This document shows, in pieces, positions 24,316 to 38,100 of a DNA stretch of 64,000 nucleotides; position 1 is the stretch's first letter; each line of letters opens with the position of its first letter. The notes under the pieces are model-generated. The model worked only from the letters and a program-made list of their open reading frames with translations, ran no database searches and was not told the origin of the DNA. Position numbers and translations under genes: made by a program. Origin of the DNA: Vanilla planifolia (taxonomy: Eukaryota > Streptophyta > Magnoliopsida > Asparagales > Orchidaceae); NCBI GenBank assembly GCA_023846275.1, contig CM043865.1:7056068-7120067 (forward strand), in the 5' to 3' direction.

Positions 24316-27300
24316 ATAATTATTACATTTGTTGAGTTATAGAATTGTTCAACTAAAATTGAATCATAAGAATGTACCCAATCAGACTAATATATGTATC
24401 TCAATAATTGATATAAATTCGATGATCATGCAATCCTATATAGTTACATGTATTTAAAGGTTTTTTTAAATGTAAATTTTATTGTTCCTTTGATAGATTT
24501 GTAAATCTAATGGAGTGCTAAAATTTGCAAGAGTTTGAATTTATGTTTTTATAATGAATTGTAAAAAAAAGGGAAAACATCCTTCATTTGGACAAATAAG
24601 TATTAAAAAAAACTCAATATGGTAAGCTTGGGCTTAAGTTGGCTAATGGTTGCCACCCATATAAAACGTTGATGGCCAGTGACATTCGTCATTTATTGTT
24701 GTTGATTTTAAACAAAAAACTTTATTAAAGTTGTCCACATTTGCTAAAACTAAATATTTCATGATGATTTTGATCATTCAAATAATAAATCATGAACAAT
24801 TTGATGCATATTATATATTAATTTTATAACAATGAAAAGTATTTGGGCACATCATACTTATGATGTGAAACACACCTTGTGTTGAATCATTATGTCAAAA
24901 AATACAACTTAAGATCATATGATAAGATGACATAATATGCATAGCATGACCTAAACAAAGAGCAACATGATTTCACAAACATTAAATGTGTGAATTTCTC
25001 GTAAATTGTTATCAACTTTATTTTATGATGATAATTATTTCTTATGAAAAAATTGGCAAGAATTGAATAATTTGATGTCAACAAGTGATGAGCATAAAAC
25101 TATAATAAAGCAAGCATCTACAAATCATCATAAATGAAATCAGTTAAGATTCGAATAATAAACTCACGTCACTCACTAAAATAAAATCCAAGTCATGTAT
25201 GACAAAAGTTGTATGTCAAACTTACAAGAAGACTTCTATGTCAAATTTATTGTCATGACTAGTGTCACATAATCCTGCATTAAATATATTTCGCAACAAA
25301 ACTTATGGCTTTCACTTTTGCAACATCATTTTCTATGGCAATTAATTCGATCACATATGATAGTTATGTTTTTTTAAAAAAGTTTTTTAGAAGTATCATT
25401 CTATCATATAAACAATTATATTCATATTATAAGCAAAAAGATATTTTATTAAAATATATAAAAATATTGTCTTCATTACATGACAACATAAACTTAAAAA
25501 TGTGACTTCAAATTTCATCATTATAGTTTGGATAAGATAGCAAACCAAGATTTTGTTGAAGCTTCTGATGTGAATAGTGTGAGGCTCAACACATAATGTG
25601 CGATAAGTAAATTGTGCTTTTAACAAAAAATTTTCAATTTTAAAAAATATTTTAATTAAAAAAATCTGATGTTTCATAATAAAAATTTTATTTTAAGAAT
25701 ATTATTCAATGAAATAAAAAATAAAAATTGTATAACAATAAAATAAGAGAGACAAAGTTATTTAGATGATTAAACCAAAACTCATACCTACATCCATCCT
25801 TGATCATCCGATTGGATTTTCAATAATCACTCTATTTTGTCGAAACCAGTAGCAATAAACCAAGTACCAAAGAAAGCTTCTTCTTATCCAATTTATGGAA
25901 AACTTCATAAAAAATGAATACTAGAGGAAAAAAGTTTAAATGCTATACTCCATAAGACACTATGTCTAGGAGTATCCACAAGAATAAAACAAAATCAAGG
26001 GACTTTCCCTAGTGACAAATAAAAATATGACTAAAAAATAGAAGAATCAAGTGCAACCTACACAAACAGCTCAACCTCATTTGTATTCTTTACTCTAAAA
26101 AATAGCTCCATGATCCTCCAATATTGGAATTAGAATAGTATGACTGATTCATAAACTACAATAATATAAAAGGTATAGTAATCACAAATTGATTTTAAAA
26201 AAATATTCAATATATGAAAGAAATTATCTTCCTATTGAGTGAATGAAATTTGTAATCAAGGATAAGATATGTGTGATGCTCATTTGCAAGAATTTTTAGT
26301 TTTATTAAATGAAATAGAAGAGTTTAAATATAGAGTATAATTTATTATAGGTAAAGAAATATTCATATGATTAACCTAAAGTTTAAGGACAAAATTCTTA
26401 TAAAAAGAAAGGATTGAAGCATCCCAAAAGTGGGGATAAGCAATTTTAATAAATTCAAAATCATGGGTCATTGAAAAGAAGAATATTAAAAAATGATTAA
26501 TGATTTTAAGAAGGGAAGAGTTATAAAATAAATTATTTTGATATAAATATATTTTTAGAATTTTGTAATTGTTTTAGAATTTTTTAAAGATGTTTCAATA
26601 TTTTAAGATATCTTATAGAACGACATCATATTATTGTATAATTTGACTGAGTGAAAGAATCAATCAAGTAAACAAATTCATAAGATAGGATTACATCTTA
26701 CTAGTATAATTACAACATTATATAGACACGGCAATGTAGTCAACGCAATATTGTTGTGAGTTGCAATAGTTTTATAGGTTAAGGATAAACTTAACCATAT
26801 AGTATTGCATAATATGATTAAGTAAAAGAGAGAATAAATTCGAGGGAAGTGTAAATAGGCACAAAAGTGAGTTGTGGATTGTATAAGATAACTAGACCAT
26901 TATATTAAGTTGTTAATACATAAGAACAAATGATTAATATAAGCAATAGATTATCTTTAAAACAAAAGCATTAAATGTATTAACATGATTTATTAAATCT
27001 AAAAGGATGAGCAATGGATGGAAACTCAAATATTATAATAAATATTAACGTATAAGTATTAAGTGTATATAAGCATAATACAAAGGATTCATCAAGTCCT
27101 CATGTAAGAAGAAAAATATATGTAGTATGATGAGAAATTGCATAAGTATGAAGTGAAGTGAATGCCTAAGCAGACTAAATAAGAATAGATTATATGCATG
27201 ACTAGTATATGACATCACTACGATTAGCGTGAATAAGTATTAAGATAAGAGATTTAACTTTGCATATAGTATAATGATAAGTATTATATAAGTATGATGA

Positions 27301-30109
27301 AGTTAAAAGTAATGATGTATAAGTAAAATTATTCATATGACATAACATGAATGAGAATATCATACTAGCATAATAGTATTATTAAAAGAATATATGATAA
27401 GTTTAGGCAATTTTGAGGTTATATAATAAAAAGGATTGAGAAAACTAACATTGAGGTGAGTTTAATCGATAAGAAACATTTAGAAATGATAGGACAAAAG
27501 GTGAAAAAGAATGCACATGAAGGGATAGAACCATTAGAGATATTTTGAAAGTCAAGAATATAAAAAAAATCATAAGAACAAGTATAAATGAACTGTTGAA
27601 TATGAATTAAAGAGTTTTTTAGAGAATTTGATTGGTTTGACACTCGACCATAGTCAATAGAGGAAAGAAGAGAGCAAGTGACGGGGTTTAAAAGAGACTT
27701 GGAATGAAGTTATGTGATAGTCAAAGACAAAACTGAGGAAAAAGGTTCTCAGATACTATAATAATCAACGGTTGGAGCAAATATCTAAGCCATGATGAGA
27801 CCATTACTCATATTTGGGAGGTAAGACTTTCAGTTAATGTCTCTTATTTGATGCGATTTGTATTATTATGCTAGAAGCCTTAAATAACATGTGAAATTCT
27901 AATTGAAAGATGTTTTTTATATGTGATTTCTAATAGCATATTGATATGATAATTGCTATATAATTTGCTTGACTAAAATGATATTATATTCTTTTAATGA
28001 TTTGTGTAAAAAGATATATGATAGTTAGTTTTTATTATTAATTATAATAGCATATTACTATGCTTATTTTTTCATTTATTTTAATTAGTTACATGTTAAA
28101 TATATATCATGACATTTTTGTTAAAAGAAAAAGAGATGAACAACAAAATATTGATATAATAAAATTTAAAAAGATATAACAAAGTGATGGAATATAAGTG
28201 AAATCAAAGATTTTTTGGAAAGCCAACATGCTATATAGAATAACATATCTAAAAACATTAGGTATTGCTATTAGAAATAACTTATCTTCAAAAGTAGGAC
28301 CACTACTAGAAATAATGTCTTTGAGAGTGTTGCCAAATGGATGCTATTAAGCTATCTTTAATAAATATTTTGGATATACAAAAGAATAAGAGTATTGTTT
28401 AAAAAGAAATTAATATAATTTCTTAAAGATAAAATTGAGTTTCAAATAAATCCAAATAAAAAGAAAGATAACATATATCTTATTAATTTATATTATTATT
28501 GATATAGACCATACATATGGTTATCAAATACTTATATAATTTATACTATGTCATATACTTTTGCTATTAAGCCATTATTAGTTAGTTCATGCTTATTTTG
28601 GTCTGACAGTTAAAGTCAAAGGAGGTGTCACATAGGACTACACAAAATAAATGAAATCTAGCTTAAGATAACTTCTTATAAAAGATGATCATTCACTAAT
28701 ATGAGTATTTCTTATAAATTTATTTATTGGAAAAAAAGTTCACGTAAAATCGTCAATATTGTAAGTACATGTGATTTTAAAAAATAATATAAAAAATTTG
28801 ATGTTTCTATGACTTTTATAGATATCGCTTACACAAAGGCTTCAAATATTTTTTTTGAAATGATTTGTATCACTTTCACAACTTGATTTTACAAAGAATT
28901 AAAAAGGTTTTTTACTATTCTTGCTACATAAAGAAAAAGAGGAAAGAAAAAGGATGCTTAATGGCATCCAAGACCAAGAAAGCCCAGTGATGAAAAGGGC
29001 AATGCCATAGCCATGCACACAAATTCTCATTTGCTTACATACATATCATGCCCAAGATTTGATTTTATAATAAATTACATTTGACATGATTGAAAAAATG
29101 AAATAAATTTGCTCAATTCATTTTATCTAAGTCAACATCAAATGGTTACCCTTTAATCCATGACATGACCATTTTAAAATGCATTTTAGAGTTGAGTTAT
29201 TTTGAAGAAGAATTGAATTTACTCTTAAGTTATTTGTTAGTTAATTCATATAAGTGAATTAAGATTGAAAATGTCATCTTGCATTCACAAGTTTTCTTTA
29301 AAAATATTTGAATGCATCACATATAAAGTCCTATTTAAAGTTATATAAATGCTTAGAATACATCATTTGAAAATCCAAAAAATGAACTTGCAAATAATAT
29401 GTTATTTTTAATAACAGTATGCCTAGCTTAAATAAGCAATATATGTAGACTAGTAGAGAAGTATACTTGAAACCAAAGGATAATATATCATCAATTAATT
29501 CCAATATATAAGACATTTAATTCAAATGCGTAGCAAAACAAGTTGGCATGTAATATACTAGGAAGAACAATTGAAGTCAAATATGCACATGGTATATTAT
29601 TTTTGACATTAATAATTTAGTTTTTATAAGTAACATGTGCATGATTAGTGTAGAAACCTTAAACTTGAACATGACATGTTAAAATTAACATACAATACTT
29701 GAAGCCCTCATGTACAATGCACGTAGTTGTCATTTGTAATAGCTAGTTTAGAGAAAACTTTGAAATTTTAATGTAGTTGTTATATGAAGGGAGTCTTCTA
29801 GACCTTTAGTGAGCATCTTTGATTTATACTTACAGCATTTTATCAAGTAAAAGGAACTTTAGAAGAGGTAAAAGTCCAAATCATTTTGTAAATCATTGAA
29901 ATGCATGCAAAAAGAAATTCATATAACTTTTCTACACTTGCATGCCCATCACATCATTGGAAACTCTTGTTATAATTGGTGATGTTTTTGCTTAATTGTT
30001 TTATTAAGCTTTGTTGTGTATCTATCCAAGCATGTTTGAACTGTGCTATGTATTTCTTGTAAGCTTGTGTAACTTCTTGAGAAGCTTACTTCAGGTCATT
30101 AAAAGTTTG
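24316..30109. other. Gene-free AT-rich intergenic DNA
   Basis: No frame with protein-like composition longer than about 90 codons, no splice-joined gene and no clear element domains were seen. Many ata/tta-rich tracts are present. Confidence 0.5.
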
Positions 30110-30360
30110 GAGCAAAGTGCTCAAATAAAAAGGTTTGATGTCTAAAGATAAGTGCCTAATTTTGAGCATCTTAAGTGTCAACATTAATGCCTAATTATGA
30201 GCATTTAAAGTGCAGAGAGAAGTACCATCTCTAGGAGTTGGTAGTGTTAAAAAAAGTGTCAATCTTTGTGTGTTGAAAGTGTAGAGAGGAGTGTCCATCT
30301 TTGGGCATTGGAAATGTAGAGTGAAGTGCCCATCTCTAAGATTTGTAAGTATGGAAGGTG
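30110..30360. repeat. Degenerate minisatellite, unit about 45-55 bp
   Basis: Variants of the unit (g)aagtgtagagaggagtg(c)ccatct-t-tgggcattgg follow each other about five times, for example agagaagtaccatctctagg, gagaggagtgtccatctttg and gagtgaagtgcccatctcta. The units are diverged and same-oriented. Confidence 0.65.
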
Positions 30361-31956
30361 ATTATGTCTCATCATTGTTATAAAAGGCTTGATTGCATCA
30401 AGGTTTTACAACCAACTATGATAAAGTAGAGAATTAAAGGATAAGGATCAAATTAATTGGCTTGGAAGTAGATGTAAGCTCATTGGGTAAAAATCAAATC
30501 ACTTTAAATTTCTTATACTTTGTACTCTTGATTTACTTGTTAAATATTTTAATTTACTATGTGGATGTGAATTTGAAAATTAGAAACAAAAGTAATAGAT
30601 CTTAGTGTGTTTTTTTGGATCTAACATCGATAATGATGGACTCTATCTCATAGACTAAGTAGATAAAATCATCAATATTATATGAATCACTATAAGTATC
30701 ATTCACATTAATGCAATAAATTGACGTCTTATGAGATAATAACTGTAACAATAGCATGTAGTATAATAAAATCGTAGTACTTGTATATTCAACAAATAAA
30801 TTTGTTGGGAAAAGTTAATCTAACTACCATGTTGAAATGATATTCTTTACATATTGTTTCAAGTTTTTCACTTGTAATTTATGACAAACCAATGACAACC
30901 CTAAAGCATAGAGAGTTAAGTGTCAATAACTGATCTATTGATCTTCTCTTCCTAGAGGTATATGCCTCAACATTCATGAAATTGTCGTTTTGCAAATCAG
31001 ATCTTCTAGAGGACAAACCTCAATGTCACATCAAGGAGTCTCTATTGCATTTGAGATTAATGGTTCAATAATCACATGGTTTGACTTAATGTAGTGGCAC
31101 TGTATGGGAAAAACATCAGTCTATTTTATTTTCAAAATCATGTTAATATTTTTATTTGCTCATTCTCATAATCATGGTCTACTAAGGACTTTTAATTTTT
31201 TCATGTTCTATTTTTCTTGTTTTGTATCGTGTATTTATTTCTATTCTACCTCATACTAATTGTCTTGCTCAAAAAATAAAGTCTTTAACCAATTACATTT
31301 CGAAGGTAGATCACCACTAAAACTATCTTTTATGATTCAATAATTCATCTCACGTATCATATTTAATATCACATAACATTTAATTGCAATATTTGATGGA
31401 AATGTATTAACCCAAAGCTTATACAATGAATTATATTCATGATATTATTACAACAACTTCATCCCACAAATATGCATTGAAGCTTCTTATGTTTTCATCT
31501 TCACATCACATTAGGCTTTAGAAGATTACAATTTACACATCCAATTTACGATAACCTAGGCACACACTGATGATCTCTTATGTTAAGTTTCTATTGTACA
31601 CTTCTCTCTCAAGTTTTTTATTTCCTTCTTTCTCCCACCTGTTGAGAGCCTTCGCAACCCAACAGATAACCTCTGTGTACTTGTACAATCAAATCTCTTA
31701 TTTTAGAGATTTTTGCATCAACAAAACTGTTTGCTCTCTCTTTCCCATGATTAACTTATCGTTCTAGCTTTCACTCTCTTAATCCCAACAGACCAGAACA
31801 CTACTGCGGCACCAAATTGCCCTCTATTCTCCTCAGATATCACAGATCCAAGCCATCCTTCACACGTACGTGGAAATGCCTGCATGCATGCCCTGGTCAT
31901 TTCAAGGTGAACACTTGGCATAAAAAGCTTAAAAACTCAATAATAATTTGCAGGCC
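30361..31956. other. Gene-free stretch
   Basis: Possible LTR-like debris occurs near 30.40-30.63 kb (ggataaggatca, then ttggatctaaca), too degenerate to call. No gene was recognised. Composition becomes less AT-rich from about 31.6 kb. Confidence 0.35.
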
Positions 31957-32112
31957 ATGCCCTCTCTTATGAAAAACTCCAAGTCTATTAAGCGAAGGAC
32001 AACATCCATTTACGTGAAAGGCCTCAGATATCAGGAACATGAATATCGTTGTTGTGCAAAGGGCCATGGGACCAGTGAGTTGGGTGCTTTGTGCTATAAG
32101 AAGTTCATGTAA
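31957..32112 (+). CDS. Orphan small ORF, 51 aa, unknown
   Basis: ATG at 31957 opens 51 codons ending TAA at 32112: basic at the N-terminus (KNSKSIKRR), then KGLRYQEHEYRCCAKGHGTSELG. An acceptor-like TTTGCAG lies four bases before the ATG (31947-31953). Composition is less AT-rich than the surrounding intergenic DNA. I recognise no family. It may be a coding exon, a remnant or chance. An upstream ATG near 31876 leading to a possible donor CAAG|GTGAAC would imply a 47-bp intron, too short for plants. Confidence 0.2.
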   Translation: MPSLMKNSKSIKRRTTSIYVKGLRYQEHEYRCCAKGHGTSELGALCYKKFM

Positions 32113-35100
32113 ACTTGCAACTCCTCATTAGAAGACTCTGCATTGGCCAATACACTATAGGGCTTTATCCTTCCATTATCAACTAGGTTTCGCACATTTG
32201 GTAAGATCATTAAGGTTATCAAACAACATGATTATGGCATGGTTGATCCAAAAATGAGGCTGTGATGATTGGAACAGCTTGAGACACGGCTGAATCTCGT
32301 GATTTGTTTTGCTAGAAAGCATGGTCCTCCTCTTAGGAACTCAAATGGATTTCTTTTCCTATTATTAATTTGTTGCTTCCACGTGCAAAAATATGCTTCT
32401 TGACGTTTACGCTTCATGAGTTCATTATGTGATGTACATTAGATGTTTCTTTTGGTAAAATTTTATTACGAAGTTAAGAAGTTTCGACACGTGTGCTTTT
32501 AAAGTAGTACAGTATTTTAACATTTATTTTTTTTTATTTTCTGTCCAATAAAATAATATTTTATGTGAATGAATACTTAAGTATATAAATATATATATTT
32601 CTTGGCTGATATAAGTATACTTATAGCATGCATACACAAGTACTTTTTAGATATATTTATTTTATTTTAAGTGCATAATATATAAATATGCATAAAATAT
32701 ATGTTGTACATATATTATGAACATATAGTTGCTGACATTAAATATATATTAAAATCTTATTTTAATATAAATACATGGGAAATTTTGTAGTATATTTTAG
32801 GTTCATTTCTTATAAAAAAAACTTTTATTTGAAACATCATTAAAATATTATAAGCATATATAAAAAAAATTAGAAGTATAAATTATAATAATTATATTGA
32901 GACATATTCAATGCATAATTATGGATAAATATGCTTGAAAAATGTTACAATAAGTATATAACAAAAGTAAATGTTAGTTATAATAACTATTCTACAAGTT
33001 TATTATGGCATATCATTAATCTACTATGACAAGAATATAAATAACTTATAAATATATTAAAAGAGTAATACATTTTAAATAATAGAATTGAAAGTATGTA
33101 AAAAGTAGAATCACATAGTTTATCAATAATTTATAATAAATATACTTAAAATATACTTACATAATTAAATTATAAATTTAATTACATAATAATTTTAATA
33201 TAGTACCTTAGCAAAAAAAGATCAGCTTAAATGATCAAATTAAAAAATCACACTACTTTTAAAGGCACAAATGTAAATAATCTACTACTTCATGACTTTA
33301 TTCAAATGTTAAATATATGTAATACCATTACTATTCTAATTGGTGCTCCTAGCCAATAATAAAAATTTGGCATTATTTTTTGTAGATCAATTGTTTGGTA
33401 TTATCATGCTTATTTTTGTTGTTTGACTTCTTGGTTAGTGTTTTCCTTATTATAAATGGCCTTTGGTTCATCTATTGAGTTCTATGCTGGGCTTTGCTTG
33501 ATGTCTTATTTTATTCATTAATCACTCTATTGTAATTGACCTCATTGTTAGAGCCAATCTCTTAGATCTATATTTTAACATGGACACTATTAGGAGTGAC
33601 TTCTTAAAGTCATTTCATGATAAGATCCATGCTTATATTCATAGACTTCTAAACCTAGCAACGCAATAGTCAAGATTGTTGGGCAAAATTTTCTAAATGT
33701 CAACGACTTATCCATTTTAGTTGCTTATAAATAACCCATTAATAAGTCTATCTAAAAGTTAATAGTTTAGATTAGTCAAAGGCAAAGAGCTCTAGTTACT
33801 TATTATTAGAATAGGAGTTCAAGATTTCCACATATGAGGTGCTTGAATTATAAAAATTATGATCTCAAAAAATCACAAGAAATCTAGCAAAAGTCTCTTT
33901 TAATTCTTGATTAATATTATATTTTAGAATCTTATTTTTGAAATTATTATTAATCTTTAAAATCTTTGTATGAGAAATGTAATAAGAAAAGTATATAAAA
34001 GAATTTTAAAAACTGGTCAAACATTTAGGCTTATATTAAAAAAACTTAAAAAAATATGGGTAAGTAAATCCCTACATTAGACAAAAGGACTATAGAAAAC
34101 ACCAAGCCAAAAGATTTTATAATCATAGGATCAAATGAACTTATAATAACCAAGCTAAAATACTAAGACCAAAAGGTAAAGTACCATCAATGGGATAGAA
34201 TATACAATGCAAAAGCTTGAATATAAAAGTCTTATGACCCAATAATAATATCAAAAGACACAATAAATTAGAGTTAAAATAATATAGAATTAATATTTAA
34301 CTTAGCTCTACTCAAAACAAGCTTACAAGTAGGCTAAAAAAGGATAGAGAGAATCTTATATTGCAATAGCCCTATTTTTTAAAAACATTTTCAAGTTTAA
34401 TAATGATCATAAGAAGATAGCCTTTTAAATGATTTGTAGATATGTATTAGTTATTTCTCTATGTTTGAGGTCTTTTTATAGTGTTTTAGAATTGCTTGCG
34501 TTAAGTCTCCCTTATATTTGATGAGTTAAATCTTAAATATTTAATATTTTATTTAAATAGGATTATTTAGTGTGAAATATATTGATTTATAAAGAACAAG
34601 TCATATATTTTTGAAGATGATAAATTAGTGATTTTTAAAATGCTATGAAGTGTTTGGCAAGGCTTAGAGATTGAAGACATGCACATTAAATTTGAATTTT
34701 TTTTATTATCAAATAGAATATTAGCTTATTGATTATAAGACGCTCTTTTCATATCAATTTCAAATCATTTTCAAGCATCCAATTGTTCAATCTTCTCCTT
34801 GATTTAGTAAATGAATAAGATTCAATTTTTTAATCCCATAATCTTTTTCTTGATGAAATCTTATTTATATATTTTTACCAAATTCCATATTATGTTGATT
34901 GTTAAATCTTGATTAAATTACAAAAATAATTTTGTTAAAATTTTTATGATTAAAAAAATTATCGAAACATCCCAATCTTATGCCCAAGTGCAAACTCTTG
35001 GGTCCAACAGGCTCGAGTAAGAAGTCTCATGCCTAGAACCAAATAGGGTCGAGCTCAATCTTGGTGATAGTACAATCCTAAACTGGATGGGGTAAGATAA

Positions 35101-38100
35101 ATGATCGAGCTGAGTAGCAGTTGAATCAAGTATGAGTATGATTCGAGTTAGAACCATATAAGAAATAACCTATAAGCATACGAGCACTCCCAAGTGATGA
35201 AATCTCAGGCATACAAGGGGTGAGCTATCCCCGATTAGGTTCACATAATACTCTTATGTAGATTTTTATAAAGTGCAAATCCATTTCCTAGGCTGTAATG
35301 TGGGACTAGCCTCTTGGTGCTTACCTATTACCAAAACCGAAAATGACTCAGTGTTGTTTGATCACATAGTTTTGTGATTACATGGTGGAGTTTGCTTTCT
35401 CCTTTTTGAATAACACTAATCATCCCACAGTCTATTTGTTGAGCCTAAACTAATGGTGATTATTGATTCTATCTATTTTATATGATTTATCCTTGGATAT
35501 GATGACTATAGTTTCATCTAATTTATTAGATGGCTAAAATTCTTTCCTTCATATCCTTGAATCATGCAGCTTTGAATTATTTAGTTTGAATCTTATGATT
35601 AAGATCCACCCTAATTTTACAATTGATGAATCAGACAATCCATGTCTCTTCCAATATGATTGGATGGCTTAGATCAAATCTAACTTGATCAGATTATCCA
35701 TAACTCACGCACCTTTATAGTATTAGATTTGATGATCTACAATGCCTATGATCAGATCCAACAGCTCTAGTCTATCCCACCTAATGGCTAATTCACTAGC
35801 CATTATGTTAGTCACTTTGGCAAAAAAAAAAAATTTAATCTATTTGGAAAAGCTTTTTAAGTTTTTTGGCATTAGCTTTACAAATAGCTTTTTTTCATTT
35901 TTTAATGACTATAATAAAAAAAAATTTATAAATACTTAACCATTATGAATTAAATAATTAATGAATGTAAATAAGATTTTAAAATCTTAAAGAAAAGATG
36001 CATCATATTCTATTGGAGTAAATTTCTCCTTGCAACACCTATAGCTTATGACTACTTGAAACTTCAAATTATTCCAACTAAACCTAATTCTTCTAATTTG
36101 TCATTTTCTTAATTCTTTTCATAATTTTGAACTTTTTGTATCTTTCTATATTCATCAACAAGCATAAAAAGTTATACATTTTTATCGAAAATTTATTTCT
36201 TATTGTATTTTTCTTTTTCCTTTTGATTGGTTAGCCCAATATTTGTGAAAACCTAAGGTCAATTTGATCTTGTAATAAAACCAAGTTGGGGTTGAGCTCG
36301 TAAAACCCTGGAATATAGTTGATCCAATAAAATCCAATAGGTTGGAGATGAACTATAAAAAAAAATCTCAAGTAGATTGAAGGTGAATCGTAAGAAAAAA
36401 AAATCTCAAGTTGTAACTCTTTTACTAGTAGAGTTTTTCCGAACCTCATTTGTGGGTGAATGTAGGTTCTAGTTTTGAACAAAATCACTTAAAAATTTGG
36501 TGCACTATTTCAACTTTTATTTTTATTTTTCTTAATTATAAAAATTATAAATTAATATATTTATAAATCAAAGTCTTTTTATAAACATATAATTATTTTT
36601 TGTAAAGAATTTTTTAAAAATAAATATAATCTTAAAATTAGCAAAAATATTTTAAAACACATAATTTGCTCCCTTCTTGTGGGATTCGCATACTCTTTTT
36701 TTAATTCAACTTGTAATGGCTCTATTTATCACAAAAGTCTTTGCAAAGGCTATCCTTGATTATACTAAAATTTTGTAGTTTTTACATATAGAAAATTGAC
36801 TAAATGTACCATATATTTCAAGGACTACATTGTACATTAGACACCAATTTCTAGTAACTATTATATATGTTAAATAAAAATGTACTATAAAAAATTGTTT
36901 GGCTTTCTCTGATCTTAGCATACTTAGCCTAATATTTTAATCATGCTATATAATAGTAACATATTATACTATACAAAATTCTTAATTTAACTTTCAATTA
37001 TATCATATTCATCCAATTGCATTAAATGTATTGTATGTTACATATTTATGTCATATGAAATTCTCTGGTTTAAGTTAAGCACTCAATACACCATTTTTTG
37101 TCATATCATATGAAAACAAATTAAACTATACTTGCTATACTTTATTTGTAATACATCGTACAATAAGTTCTAAAAATTATTTTTGCTAAACGTATTATTT
37201 GTTGAATCCTACGTACTTATCAAGTAAAAATAAAAATGAAAACAAATGAAATTGTACTACTGTACGTTATGTGTAATATGTCGTACAATAAGTTCTAAAA
37301 ATTATTTTTGTTAAACATATTATTTGTTGAATCCTACATATTAAGTATAGATAAATGCATTATACATTAGGCACAACATAACATATGTTATATGCTATTT
37401 TGGGAATTTAAGTTATGTATTTTAAATGCTTTGAACATGTTTAATGAATGCAAACTAAAATTTTTAATCTTTAATAAGTTGATTTTTAAAGATACAAAAA
37501 TCATGTTTGAATGCATGCCTTAAGAATTTTGTAAGTGTGATGAGACGTATAAAAGAGTAAGCTTTGAAAACCTTGTGTTACACACTCAAATCTTTATCAT
37601 TTGTTTGAGTGCCTCAAAAATATTATCAAAGTCCTTACACTTTAAAAATAAGTAAAAATATTACAAACACATTTTCTCAAAGTATGCTCTAACTTTATAT
37701 TTGGTGCCAGTTATTTTCTTACCAAATATCGTTAGTTTATACTTGGAGTAAAAACAAAACCCTCTAATATATTTGTCCATTTAATCTTGTAATGTATAAT
37801 TTGAAATACTTAAAAATAAAAATATTAATATATTAATTAAATACTTACAAATGAGTTGAAAAGAGAAAGCACCTTATGTTATTTTGTAATTGTCATGGTT
37901 TGCTTTTACATAATATGAAGGTATCATCTCTCAAAATTTAATGTAGTTATAAATATGACAAACAAGCACAAACTTTTTAGGGCATGATTAAATAAACTTG
38001 TGTTTGAACAGTGCACAAATGAAATAGAGCTAGAAGCTAGTTATATGCATGTATGCAACTATTACAAATTTATATTTTTAAGAAAATTTTAAAAAGTAAT

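Noticed and set aside
24131..24319. 62-codon ORF (MVLERFPRGK...) in the GC-rich island
   Set aside because: No family resemblance, and a competing ORF lies on the other strand. Kept only as a composition anomaly.
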